From: Pseudoalteromonas luteoviolacea
GTDB lineage: Bacteria; Pseudomonadota; Gammaproteobacteria; Enterobacterales; Alteromonadaceae
Direction of reading: 5' to 3'
Length of the DNA: 64,000 nucleotides
Assembly: GCF_021654285.1 (NCBI RefSeq)
Contig: NZ_JAKFZS010000006.1
Span: 124,001 to 188,000, forward strand
Shown piece after piece: positions 37,850 through 45,571 of the stretch; position 1 is the first letter of the stretch, and the number at the start of each line of letters is the position of its first letter. The notes under the pieces are model-generated. The model saw nothing but the letters and a program-made list of their open reading frames with translations, was not told the DNA's origin and did not search any database. Position numbers and translations under genes: made by a program.

Positions 37850-38104
37850 GCCTTTCCCTTTGCAAATTTCTCAACGTCACTTTAGAGTCATTATTCAATG
37901 ATTTCAAGAGGTCTGATGAGTTTTTAGTTATGATTACAAGCATTTACATGTTTCGCCTACAGGTTTTGTGGGTGATATCTCACAAATTAAAATCTTTAGT
38001 TGTTTTTTTCAACAATATTTGAAATAAAAAAATAGTTTATTAGCCAGCAATCAGTTTATCTCTTACTATGCTGTAATATGAAGTGCACACAGTTGGAAAG
38101 ACTT

Positions 38105-40660
38105 ATGGTGAAATATTTAGTAATTTCTTTCATGGTACTGCTAGGATCTTTTGATGTAAAAAGTGAAACAGATTTGTGGTCAGAGCTTGAAGGTAGGCAA
38201 AATCGTAGTGGTTTAAATACGCTTTATTTAGACACAACGATAATGAGTCAACGTTTTGCTGACAATGGTGAAGTTAAAATATACTTGCCGTCACCGAAAG
38301 GTGACCTACTTGAGTTTCGCTTGAGTCCATACTCGGTGATGCCTAAAGAGTTAGCAAGTAAGTACCCGGATATTAAGACGTATATTGGCGTCCAAGTTGA
38401 TAACCCTGCGGTGAAGGGAACCTTTGATTATTCTCCTTCTGGTTTCTATGGCGTATATGAGCTAGCAGGAAGCCGAGTATTTATTGAGCCTATTGATAGA
38501 CAAATTCGACAAAAAAGAGCGTTATATAGAGTATATAATAAACACGCAATAGTTAATAACAATACGAAGTCTGATTATGTATTGCATGAACCGATTAAAC
38601 GTCATGAGCATAGTGCTAAAAAAGCACGAGAGAGTGATACGCTTAAACTTAGGTTTGGTATAAATGAAGATCTTAAATATCGATTGGCCATTGTCACTAC
38701 GGGGGAATATGCACAGTTTCATGGAGGGACAAAAACAAGCGTAATGGCTGCGTTAGTGACTCTTGTAAATCGTGTTAATCAGGTTTATATGCGAGATTTA
38801 TCAACGTCTTTTGAGCTTGTCTCAAATAATGATGATTTAATTTTTTTAGACCCAGCAACAGATCCTTTTGCCAATGACGATACTGACATTGACAAAATTG
38901 CAGATGCAATTGCCAGTGTGACCAGCACTGACAGTTACGACATAGGGCACTTGGTTGGAACTGGGGCAGGCGGGCTTGCTGGATTTGGTGTTGCATGCAC
39001 AAGTGCAAAATCCGAAGGGGTGACAGGCAACCCTCAGCCTATCAATGATGCGTTTTCTATTGATTATGTTGCCCATGAATTAGGGCATCAATTGGGAGCA
39101 GATCATACTTTTAATGGGCTGGTTGGTGCATGTGATGGTAATCGCGTTAATGATGCCGCATTTGAGCCTGGTAGTGGCTCAACCATCATGGGTTATACAG
39201 GCATTTGTGACACACAGAACCTTCAGGCAAACTCTGATCCATACTTTCATGTGTATTCACTAGAACAGATGGCTGCATATACTCGACAAGCAGATGGCAG
39301 CTCATGTGGAATAAGAACTGCGAAAACTAATCAAGCACCAGTTGTTGAGGCTGGCGAAAATTTCACGATTCCCGCAAGAACGCCTTTTACCTTAAGCGGC
39401 AGTGCAACTGACGCGGATGGTGATTCATTAGTGTATAGTTGGCAGCAGAGCGATTTAGGAGGCGCAACCAATAGTGCTCAGGAGGATGCAACTGATATGG
39501 GCTCTGGACCGCTATTTAGGGTCTTTAACCCGGTGTCAGAGGGGGAAAGAACATTTCCTAAAATGGCAGATGTATTATCAGGGCAAGTCAGTTATGGAGA
39601 AGTATTGCCTACGACCAGTCGCAGCTTAAACTTTAAATTATTGGTGCGAGATGGTTCAGGCAATATTGCCGACGATGCAATGACTGTAACAGTTGTTGGC
39701 AATCAGCAAGGCTTTGCCGTGCAAGATCCAACCAGTGGCACTCTTTGGATGCTTGGTACACAAACAGTGCGTTGGGAAACTGCAGGTACTGAAAATGCAC
39801 CGATATCGTGTGGAACTGTTGATATTTTATTATCACTTGATGGTGGTGAAACCTTCCCAACAGTGATTGGTGATAATGTTGCAAATGATGGGGAGCATGA
39901 AGTTACCCTAGGTGGGCTCGTGAGCTCTGCTGATGGCAAATTAAAAATCAAATGTACCGATAATATATTTTTTGCAGTGAACAATGGCAATTTGCAAATA
40001 CAGGGCAGCTCTGAACCGATAGCGCCCAACATTACTGAGCAAGAAAGTTTAACTGTTGCGGAAGATACCAGTATTACTTTGGAGATCAGTAACTTTAAGT
40101 ATGAGGGGGGATTTAATGCAGAGTCCATCACAGTTGGAAATGGCGATAACTATACTGTGAGTGGTTTAACAGTTACACCCACTGCCAATTTTAATGGTGC
40201 GCTCACCGTGCCTGTTACCGCTGTTCGTGGCGATCTTACAAGCGATGCCTTTAACGCCAGTATTAGTGTGACGGCTGTTAATGATGCACCCTCCGGCCAA
40301 GATGACTCATTTTCAGTGACTGTTAACACACAAAATAACCTTTTGAATGTATTGGCTAATGATACAGATGTTGATGGCGATAATTTAGTGATTGGCACTG
40401 TTAATTATCAAGGTACAGGTAGTGTTATTGTATCCAACAATCAACTTTCCTATACACCTGCCACAGACTTTTTGGGTTCTGAACAGTTGTCATATGTTGT
40501 TAGAGACGCAGCAGGTGTTGAGGCTACGGCACAGGTGACGATAACTGTGGCAGCGGCACCAAGTAACGATGACGGTGGATCTTCAGGGCAGATGTACTAC
40601 CTCAGTTGGCTGATGTTGCTACTAACGCTTACTAGAGCTAGGCAAAGGAGATCAATTTGA
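38105..40660 (+). CDS. Secreted metzincin protease with GlyGly-CTERM-like tail
   Basis: An 851-residue secreted metalloprotease: signal peptide, propeptide-like region (about 25-190), then a reprolysin-like catalytic domain. The zinc motif HELGHQLGADH is at residues 324-334 (His324, 328, 334; Glu325), and MGYTG is the Met-turn. Behind it come a PKD/Ig-like module (VVEAGENFTIPARTPFTLSG), a central beta region, a cadherin-like NDAPSGQDDS module and a C-terminal GGSSGQ, hydrophobic helix, RARQRR tail. This layout matches GlyGly-CTERM substrates processed by rhombosortase after type II secretion. The ATG was chosen for GGAAAG upstream. Confidence 0.87.
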   Translation: MVKYLVISFMVLLGSFDVKSETDLWSELEGRQNRSGLNTLYLDTTIMSQRFADNGEVKIYLPSPKGDLLEFRLSPYSVMPKELASKYPDIKTYIGVQVDNPAVKGTFDYSPSGFYGVYELAGSRVFIEPIDRQIRQKRALYRVYNKHAIVNNNTKSDYVLHEPIKRHEHSAKKARESDTLKLRFGINEDLKYRLAIVTTGEYAQFHGGTKTSVMAALVTLVNRVNQVYMRDLSTSFELVSNNDDLIFLDPATDPFANDDTDIDKIADAIASVTSTDSYDIGHLVGTGAGGLAGFGVACTSAKSEGVTGNPQPINDAFSIDYVAHELGHQLGADHTFNGLVGACDGNRVNDAAFEPGSGSTIMGYTGICDTQNLQANSDPYFHVYSLEQMAAYTRQADGSSCGIRTAKTNQAPVVEAGENFTIPARTPFTLSGSATDADGDSLVYSWQQSDLGGATNSAQEDATDMGSGPLFRVFNPVSEGERTFPKMADVLSGQVSYGEVLPTTSRSLNFKLLVRDGSGNIADDAMTVTVVGNQQGFAVQDPTSGTLWMLGTQTVRWETAGTENAPISCGTVDILLSLDGGETFPTVIGDNVANDGEHEVTLGGLVSSADGKLKIKCTDNIFFAVNNGNLQIQGSSEPIAPNITEQESLTVAEDTSITLEISNFKYEGGFNAESITVGNGDNYTVSGLTVTPTANFNGALTVPVTAVRGDLTSDAFNASISVTAVNDAPSGQDDSFSVTVNTQNNLLNVLANDTDVDGDNLVIGTVNYQGTGSVIVSNNQLSYTPATDFLGSEQLSYVVRDAAGVEATAQVTITVAAAPSNDDGGSSGQMYYLSWLMLLLTLTRARQRRSI

Positions 40661-41028
40661 AAACGTACATTGGTTTGATGTTATCGGCTTGGTTATTGGC
40701 TGGATGTGCAGATGGGTATGGTGAGCATCAGAATGAGTCAACCACAGACATGACATTACAAAAAGATGTGTCTGATGCCATTGCTCGCGCTGTTGAAGAT
40801 AAAGACTTTAGGCTTTATGCAACAACGGGGCGTCGTCCTGTTTTCCCTGGACTTGAGCAGTTTGACTTTGATGAGCTTAAAGTATCGTGTGGCCTTAAGT
40901 ATTTACCTAGTACTGGCGATGTAATTAAATCTGAGCAGGATAAACTGCAACGTCTAAAACAGTATGAATTTGCTAAGCGCTATAATTTAAAAATATATGC
41001 TAGGTGTAAGGAGAACGCTAAAGCTTAG
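40657..41028 (+). CDS. Small lipoprotein coupled to the metalloprotease
   Basis: A 123-residue lipoprotein (lipobox LLAGC) with an acidic/charged mature part and two further cysteines (VSCGLKY, ARCKEN). Its TTG start overlaps the protease stop as TTGA, and AAGGAG lies six bases upstream, so translation is coupled. The tight link suggests a role with the protease, for example inhibition, folding or anchoring; that is inference. No family recognised. Confidence 0.72.
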   Translation: MKTYIGLMLSAWLLAGCADGYGEHQNESTTDMTLQKDVSDAIARAVEDKDFRLYATTGRRPVFPGLEQFDFDELKVSCGLKYLPSTGDVIKSEQDKLQRLKQYEFAKRYNLKIYARCKENAKA

Positions 41029-41081
41029 CGAGTTGAATAAGAGTAGACAGACCAAACACGAGCTACTTATTTAATCTGTTT

Positions 41082-41507
41082 TTAATTCAGTGAGGTTAGT
41101 AGCTTTTTGATGCTGACTCTCACTTGGTCAATATCCTCAACTATGAGTAAAACGGACTGGTTATCGTCAGGCACTGACTCCCAATGCTCAGACCAAGTTT
41201 GGCGTAGCGCGCTCGAACTTGACTGTACGTCTTGGTTGGCTAAATAACTAAAGTCTGTGATAAGGCCTACTCTTATCCAGCCTTTTCGAGGGCTCGCCGT
41301 ATTGATATCTTTATCATAATGCGCGATATAAATGAGCTGTTCTAATGCAGCAAGTTCTTTGAGTATTTCAAAACAGGCAAGGCGAACATTACTATTATGC
41401 TCAGACACTTCTAATCGCCAAGTGTTATAACTGAAGCCGATTAAAGCAAATAGCATGCTAAAGATGACACTGATTTGGTAGAGCTGAAGCCTTTGTCTCA
41501 TTTTCAT
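41082..41507 (-). CDS. Single-pass membrane protein, last gene of bufferin-like operon
   Basis: A 141-residue protein with one N-terminal membrane helix (VIFSMLFALIGFSY) and a soluble domain of about 110 residues rich in Trp and acidic residues. No family recognised. It begins 11 bases after the DUF2063 gene stop, so it is probably the fourth gene of the operon, in the place where many bufferin clusters have a DoxX-type protein. The start was chosen at MKMRQR; a longer frame would overlap the DUF2063 gene. Confidence 0.6.
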   Translation of the reverse strand: MKMRQRLQLYQISVIFSMLFALIGFSYNTWRLEVSEHNSNVRLACFEILKELAALEQLIYIAHYDKDINTASPRKGWIRVGLITDFSYLANQDVQSSSSALRQTWSEHWESVPDDNQSVLLIVEDIDQVRVSIKKLLTSLN

Positions 41508-41518
41508 ATCAGTGCCTA

Positions 41519-42307
41519 TTATTGTGTTGCAGAGGTCTGTAAAAACCAACCTAGCTCTATTCCTTGCTGCAGTAACTGCATGACTTCGAGCGTACCTTGT
41601 TGTTGATCGCCAGTGACATTTGCTGCGGCTTCACAAATAAAGCCAAACGGTAACCCTTGCTTAATACTCATCAAGCATTGAAAGTGGCATTCAGACAAAG
41701 GGTAAAAGCCAGTTCGTTTGTCGCGCGCTCTGGCGATGATCCAGTACTGAGTGCTATTTAATTCTGGCGATGGAGGGGATGTATTATTTTTCAGTGCTTG
41801 CCAACTCTCAACAGCCGAGTATTTGCAAATAAGCATGTGCACACTATGGTGTAATTGCAAAACGATATTAGGCCAAGCTGTTTGCTCAATGGATTGTAGG
41901 TGGGCAAGCTCTAATAATTTGCCATCAGCGGCATCGAATGCTCTCAGTAATAGTCGTTCAAATAGGGCTATTTCGGATAAAATACCGTGCTCTTTAAAAG
42001 GTGTATGGGCGCTGAGAAAATCTGGAAGACGTTCACCATACTCTCTAAGGGATGATGATTGAGAAGGAAATAGCGCTAAATACGACTCAGCCATTTGATC
42101 GAATAATTCATCACCTAAATACAAGCCAAGCATTTCATGGTCTTGTTCTAGCACTTTTTTAAGCCTAATTTGATACGCATTTTGATAGATTTCGCTGCGT
42201 TGCTCGGGCGACAAGCCTGTTTGCTGTGCGATATGATCTGTAAAACTTGTATTGTGACCTTGTAGCATCGCTATAAAGTCACTTTGTAATTGTTCAAGCG
42301 TATTCAT
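41519..42307 (-). CDS. bufC: DUF2063 partner of MNIO enzyme (BufC/HvfC-like)
   Basis: A 262-residue protein with the DUF2063 N-terminal helical domain (LEQLQSDFIAML, RSEIYQNAYQIRL, LFPSQSSSLREYGERLPDFL) and a winged-helix-like C-terminal half. In known systems this protein binds the precursor leader and delivers it to the DUF692 oxygenase, much as MbnC works with MbnB. The ATG lies inside the end of the DUF692 gene (14-base overlap), showing coupling. Cytoplasmic. Confidence 0.82.
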   Translation of the reverse strand: MNTLEQLQSDFIAMLQGHNTSFTDHIAQQTGLSPEQRSEIYQNAYQIRLKKVLEQDHEMLGLYLGDELFDQMAESYLALFPSQSSSLREYGERLPDFLSAHTPFKEHGILSEIALFERLLLRAFDAADGKLLELAHLQSIEQTAWPNIVLQLHHSVHMLICKYSAVESWQALKNNTSPPSPELNSTQYWIIARARDKRTGFYPLSECHFQCLMSIKQGLPFGFICEAAANVTGDQQQGTLEVMQLLQQGIELGWFLQTSATQ

Positions 42308-43139
42308 GATTTTTCCAGTTGCTTGGGGCCAAAGATCTTGCATGTGTTAGTTCAGTCATGATTTCTTTGAAATCAGGGAAATTATCATCTCTTTCTATCA
42401 TGGTATTGACTGGCGCATGGCTGTTTGCAAACTTCAAGAATAATTCCCATACGGCATCACATACAGGTTGATCGTGTGTATCAATGATGTGGCTGCCAAA
42501 ATCGCTGTGCCCAGCTAAATGTATTTGCGCAATAGCTGCTGAGGGAATAGCGTCTAAAAATTCATTAGGGTCAAATTGGTGATTGCGAGCACTGACATAA
42601 ATATTATTGATGTCCAATAAGAATTGGCAACCTGTTCTGTTGTGCAGCTCAGCTAAAAATGTCCACTCGTTCATCTCTGATGCTTGATAGGTGAGGTAAC
42701 TGGATACATTTTCTAAAATAAGTGGACGCTCTAAATAGTCTTGTACAATGGATAAGCGTTGACTCAAATGCGTCAGAGACTCTTCTGTATAGGGCATAGG
42801 GAGCAAATCATGACTGTTAAAGTCGCCTAGAGAAGAAAAACATAAGTGGTCGGATATCCAAAGCGGCTGAACACGATCAATCGTCTGCTTAAGCTTATCT
42901 AAATAGTCAAAGTTGACATCAGATGTACTGCCAATAGACATGGATACACCGTGCATCACAATGGGGTATCGCTCCTTTATTTGTGATAAATAGTGCCAAG
43001 GTTTACCACCTGCAACAAAGTAATTTTCTGAGATGATTTCAAACCAGTCTACCTTTGGGTTAGTCGCTATTATTTCTTCAAAATAACGAGTGCGTAAGCC
43101 AAGTCCGAAACCAACATAAGGGGGGGATGTGCTGTTCAA
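42294..43139 (-). CDS. bufB: DUF692 MNIO oxygenase (BufB/HvfB-like)
   Basis: A 281-residue multinuclear non-haem iron oxygenase, TIM-barrel fold. Recognisable DUF692 elements: GFGLGLR near the N-terminus, FEIISENYF, MHGVSMSIGS (His63), ISDHLCFS, LILENVSSYL, LLDINNIYVSARNH, QIHLAGHS and DTHDQPV, which supply the His/Asp/Glu/Asn iron ligands. Family enzymes oxidise cysteines of a peptide precursor into sulphur heterocycles. The start appears to be TTG, only nine codons before GFGLGLR; no ATG fits. A run of seven C lies in codons 5-7. Gene order is precursor, enzyme, partner. Confidence 0.88.
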   Translation of the reverse strand: MNSTSPPYVGFGLGLRTRYFEEIIATNPKVDWFEIISENYFVAGGKPWHYLSQIKERYPIVMHGVSMSIGSTSDVNFDYLDKLKQTIDRVQPLWISDHLCFSSLGDFNSHDLLPMPYTEESLTHLSQRLSIVQDYLERPLILENVSSYLTYQASEMNEWTFLAELHNRTGCQFLLDINNIYVSARNHQFDPNEFLDAIPSAAIAQIHLAGHSDFGSHIIDTHDQPVCDAVWELFLKFANSHAPVNTMIERDDNFPDFKEIMTELTHARSLAPSNWKNHEYA

Positions 43140-43198
43140 GCTGTTCTCACAAGATTGATTGTTCAGAGCCTGTTTGGAACAGGCTCCAAATAGAGTTA

Positions 43199-43663
43199 TT
43201 AACTACCGACTTTACCGCCAATATCTTTACATGCTTTTGCTGGCATATTCACAAAGCCAGTGCCTTTGCACGATGCTTGCGCTGCACAGGCGTTATTAGC
43301 TGTTTTACAGTCATTATGACCACCGCAAATATTGACATCGTGGCAGTGCACTAAATCTGCTTTTGCAATACTGCCTACCCAGCTGTCTTTTTGCTTACCG
43401 CCTACATCGGCACATGCTTTTGCTGGCATACCAACAAACCCACTCCCTTTACAAGATGCATGGCCAGCACACGCATTATTTGCCGTTTTACAATCGTTGT
43501 GCCCACCGCAAATATTCACGTCATAGCAATGCACTAAATCTGTGGTTGCCCCTTTAGAGCTTGCAGCTGCACTGGCATTGCTTGATTGGCTCGAATCAGT
43601 TGCGTTACAGCCTACAAGACCCGCTACCATCATTGCCATTGCGGCGCCTGTTAATGCTTTCAT
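43199..43663 (-). CDS. Cys-rich bufferin-like precursor with two core repeats
   Basis: A 154-residue probable RiPP metallophore precursor of the BufA2-like type. The N-terminal signal ends in lipobox LVGC (Cys19), then a Ser/Ala linker (20-41). Two repeats, residues 42-90 and 103-151, are identical at 42 of 49 positions, each with six cysteines at the same spacing (46, 52, 58, 65, 71, 84 and 107, 113, 119, 126, 132, 145). CGGHNDCKTANNAC and ASCKGxGF are the core motifs. AGGA sits seven bases before the ATG. It lies 59 bases upstream of the DUF692 gene. Cys modification and metal (probably copper) binding are inferred from the family. Confidence 0.8.
   Translation of the reverse strand: MKALTGAAMAMMVAGLVGCNATDSSQSSNASAAASSKGATTDLVHCYDVNICGGHNDCKTANNACAGHASCKGSGFVGMPAKACADVGGKQKDSWVGSIAKADLVHCHDVNICGGHNDCKTANNACAAQASCKGTGFVNMPAKACKDIGGKVGS
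43211..43540 (-). repeat. Two 147-bp direct repeats inside the precursor gene
   Basis: Repeat 1 (43394-43540) and repeat 2 (43211-43357) lie 183 bases apart in frame. Many differences are synonymous, so the duplication is not recent while the protein sequence is held. Confidence 0.85.
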
Positions 43664-43987
43664 TGTCGTTTCCTCGTGTTTTGGTATTGCCAAATTTATA
43701 GAGCAAACCAGAGTGGGCTGTATTTTGTATAGGAAAAGCACCACTCCAGCGCTCGATGTATTGACTTTTTTTGCAAATTCGCGCGATACAAAAAAAGCAA
43801 ACTTTATGCGCTCCGGACGACTTGCTAGAAAAGACCTTGTGAGCTGCAGAATAATTTCAGTTTAGACGAAAAAATTATTTTGCGAGGAAACATGTAATAA
43901 GAATTACTCAGTGAAATTAAGATAAGATGAAGTAAACACTGATGTAAGCCCAGTGCACCAATAACAGCGGAACACCGGGTGTGGGAG
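43664..43987. promoter_or_regulatory. Upstream region of the bufferin-like operon
   Basis: A 324-base spacer holding the control region of the precursor gene. On the minus strand a TATAAA (43700-43695) could be a -10, but the -35 (ATACAG) is poor. A small dyad TTTGG-TATTG-CCAAA (43680-43694) lies at the predicted start. An activator or alternative sigma factor may be needed. No gene seen. Confidence 0.25.
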
Positions 43988-44464
43988 TTACTTTTTAGTG
44001 TTGACTTTCATCTCTAATAGCGACGGCTTAAAGCCAAGCTTTTGATATGCATTAATAGCAGCTTGATTGTCATTGTACACATCTAGATAAAAGTCATAAA
44101 TACCTTTAGATTCAGCCCAATCAATCAAGCGCTGGGTGATTTTTTGGTTTACCCCTTGGCCTCGAAACTCAGGGTTGACAAACATGAAACCTAAGTAACC
44201 ATGCTGGTCATGCTCAAGGGATTGCTTTGATTTTCTAATTTGTACATAGCCTGTGGCGATGATTTGATTGTTGCATTCTGCCACTTGTACGCTCGCATGT
44301 TCACTTTGAAGCAGGTTATCTAAATCATAATAATGTGCATCTGTCTTAATTTGACTGTTATATGGCCGCTCCGCGTCGATGACGGCTTGTTCGAGGTCTA
44401 ATAATTCAGTTTTGTCTTCTGAGGTTGCTGCTCTAAAGAGAATATGGTGTTGCTCATTTGTCAT
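43988..44464 (-). CDS. GNAT-family acetyltransferase
   Basis: A 158-residue GNAT. The acetyl-CoA loop is NPEFRGQGVNQKI, a slightly degenerate R/QxxGxG/A, and NDNQAAINAYQKLGFKP is the conserved C-terminal strand-helix. Substrate unknown. Encoded upstream of the bufferin-like operon in the same direction, but separated by over 300 bases, so probably independent. Confidence 0.85.
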   Translation of the reverse strand: MTNEQHHILFRAATSEDKTELLDLEQAVIDAERPYNSQIKTDAHYYDLDNLLQSEHASVQVAECNNQIIATGYVQIRKSKQSLEHDQHGYLGFMFVNPEFRGQGVNQKITQRLIDWAESKGIYDFYLDVYNDNQAAINAYQKLGFKPSLLEMKVNTKK

Positions 44465-44658
44465 GGTGGTTCCTAACTGCTTACTGTTTTAGTATAGAAT
44501 CAGAACAAACATATAGTATAAGGGTTATTATTTCTACAAAAATAATTTATTGGGTATATATTTTCTTTAAATTGGAGTTAATATAATTTTTTTATTAATT
44601 TTGTCTTTTTTTATCACTCAACGTATTATGTGTTTTTATATTTGAATAAATCATATTT

Positions 44659-45498
44659 ATGTTTGCAAAAAAGTCAGCTCCGATTGGAACCATTTTTAGT
44701 ATTGTCGCCGTTATTGTATTTTTCTTATTCGGGTTGGGCTCCTGTAGTAACCCAAGTACACCGGCTGGACATGAAGGGTACGTTTATGAAAAGCCTAGAA
44801 TGTTTGGTTCTGGCGGTTACCAAGGTACCCTTCAAGGGCCTAGTAACTATGGTATGTCTGTATTACGCAATGAAGTGATCAACATAGACATGCGCCCGAA
44901 TACCTACACTGAAAAATTCAGAATTCTAGCTAATGATGACTTAAATATTGTTTTTGATTTTCATGCTGTCGTTGCTATTAGATCTGGCACCGTTAAAGCC
45001 GTGGTAGAAAATTATGGTGGTGAAAATTGGTATGAGCGATTTGTTAGAGAAACATTCAGAACATATGTACGTAATGCAGTGCAAAAGTTTGATAGTGGAG
45101 AGTTAAAAGCACGTCGAGATGATATTGCAAATGAAGTGACCACTAAACTACAAACGTATTTAAATGCAACTCCTTTTGAGGTTAAAAATATTGTCGTGGG
45201 TAATATAAATTACCCAGACATTGTTGCTAAAGCGGTTGAGAAAAAACTTGCAGCACAGCAGCTGCTTTCTGAAAAAGAAACGCAAAAGCAAATAGCTAAA
45301 AAAGATGCTGAAATTCGTATTGAGGAAGCCAAAGGGATTGCTGAGGCACAAAAGATCATCAACTCAACGCTTACAGAAAATTACCTGCAGCACGAGGCGA
45401 TTAATGCTCAGCTTAAAATGGCTGAATCACCAAACCATACAACCGTTTATATACCTGTTGGTACCAATGGTATGCCGCTAGTGAAAGGCTTAAAGTAA
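44659..45498 (+). CDS. SPFH/prohibitin-like membrane protein
   Basis: A 279-residue protein with an N-terminal membrane segment (about 9-28) ending in LGSC, then an SPFH domain (HEGYVYEKPRMF, TYTEKFRILANDDLNIVFDF, VRETFRTYVRNAVQKF) and a C-terminal coiled coil with alternating Lys/Glu/Ala (KKDAEIRIEEAKGIAEAQ). Such proteins oligomerise into membrane scaffolds and modulate proteases or membrane domains. LGSC could be a lipobox, giving a lipid anchor instead of a transmembrane one; uncertain. Monocistronic. Confidence 0.85.
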   Translation: MFAKKSAPIGTIFSIVAVIVFFLFGLGSCSNPSTPAGHEGYVYEKPRMFGSGGYQGTLQGPSNYGMSVLRNEVINIDMRPNTYTEKFRILANDDLNIVFDFHAVVAIRSGTVKAVVENYGGENWYERFVRETFRTYVRNAVQKFDSGELKARRDDIANEVTTKLQTYLNATPFEVKNIVVGNINYPDIVAKAVEKKLAAQQLLSEKETQKQIAKKDAEIRIEEAKGIAEAQKIINSTLTENYLQHEAINAQLKMAESPNHTTVYIPVGTNGMPLVKGLK

Positions 45499-45527
45499 AA
45501 AATTGCCTCATAAAAAGGTATGGATAG

Positions 45528-45567
45528 AAATACGGGCTAATACTGACCAGTATTAGCCCGTATTTTT
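45528..45567. terminator. Bidirectional terminator
   Basis: Arms 45528-45545 and 45548-45565 are a perfect 18-bp inverted repeat (AAATACGGGCTAATACTG and its complement) with flanking T or A tracts on both sides, between the convergent SPFH gene and the next minus-strand gene. Confidence 0.88.
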
Positions 45568-45571
45568 ACAA

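Noticed and set aside
39703..40131. Open frame of 142 codons opposite the metalloprotease gene
   Set aside because: Antisense to the beta-domain region of a long supported gene; no signal or family features.
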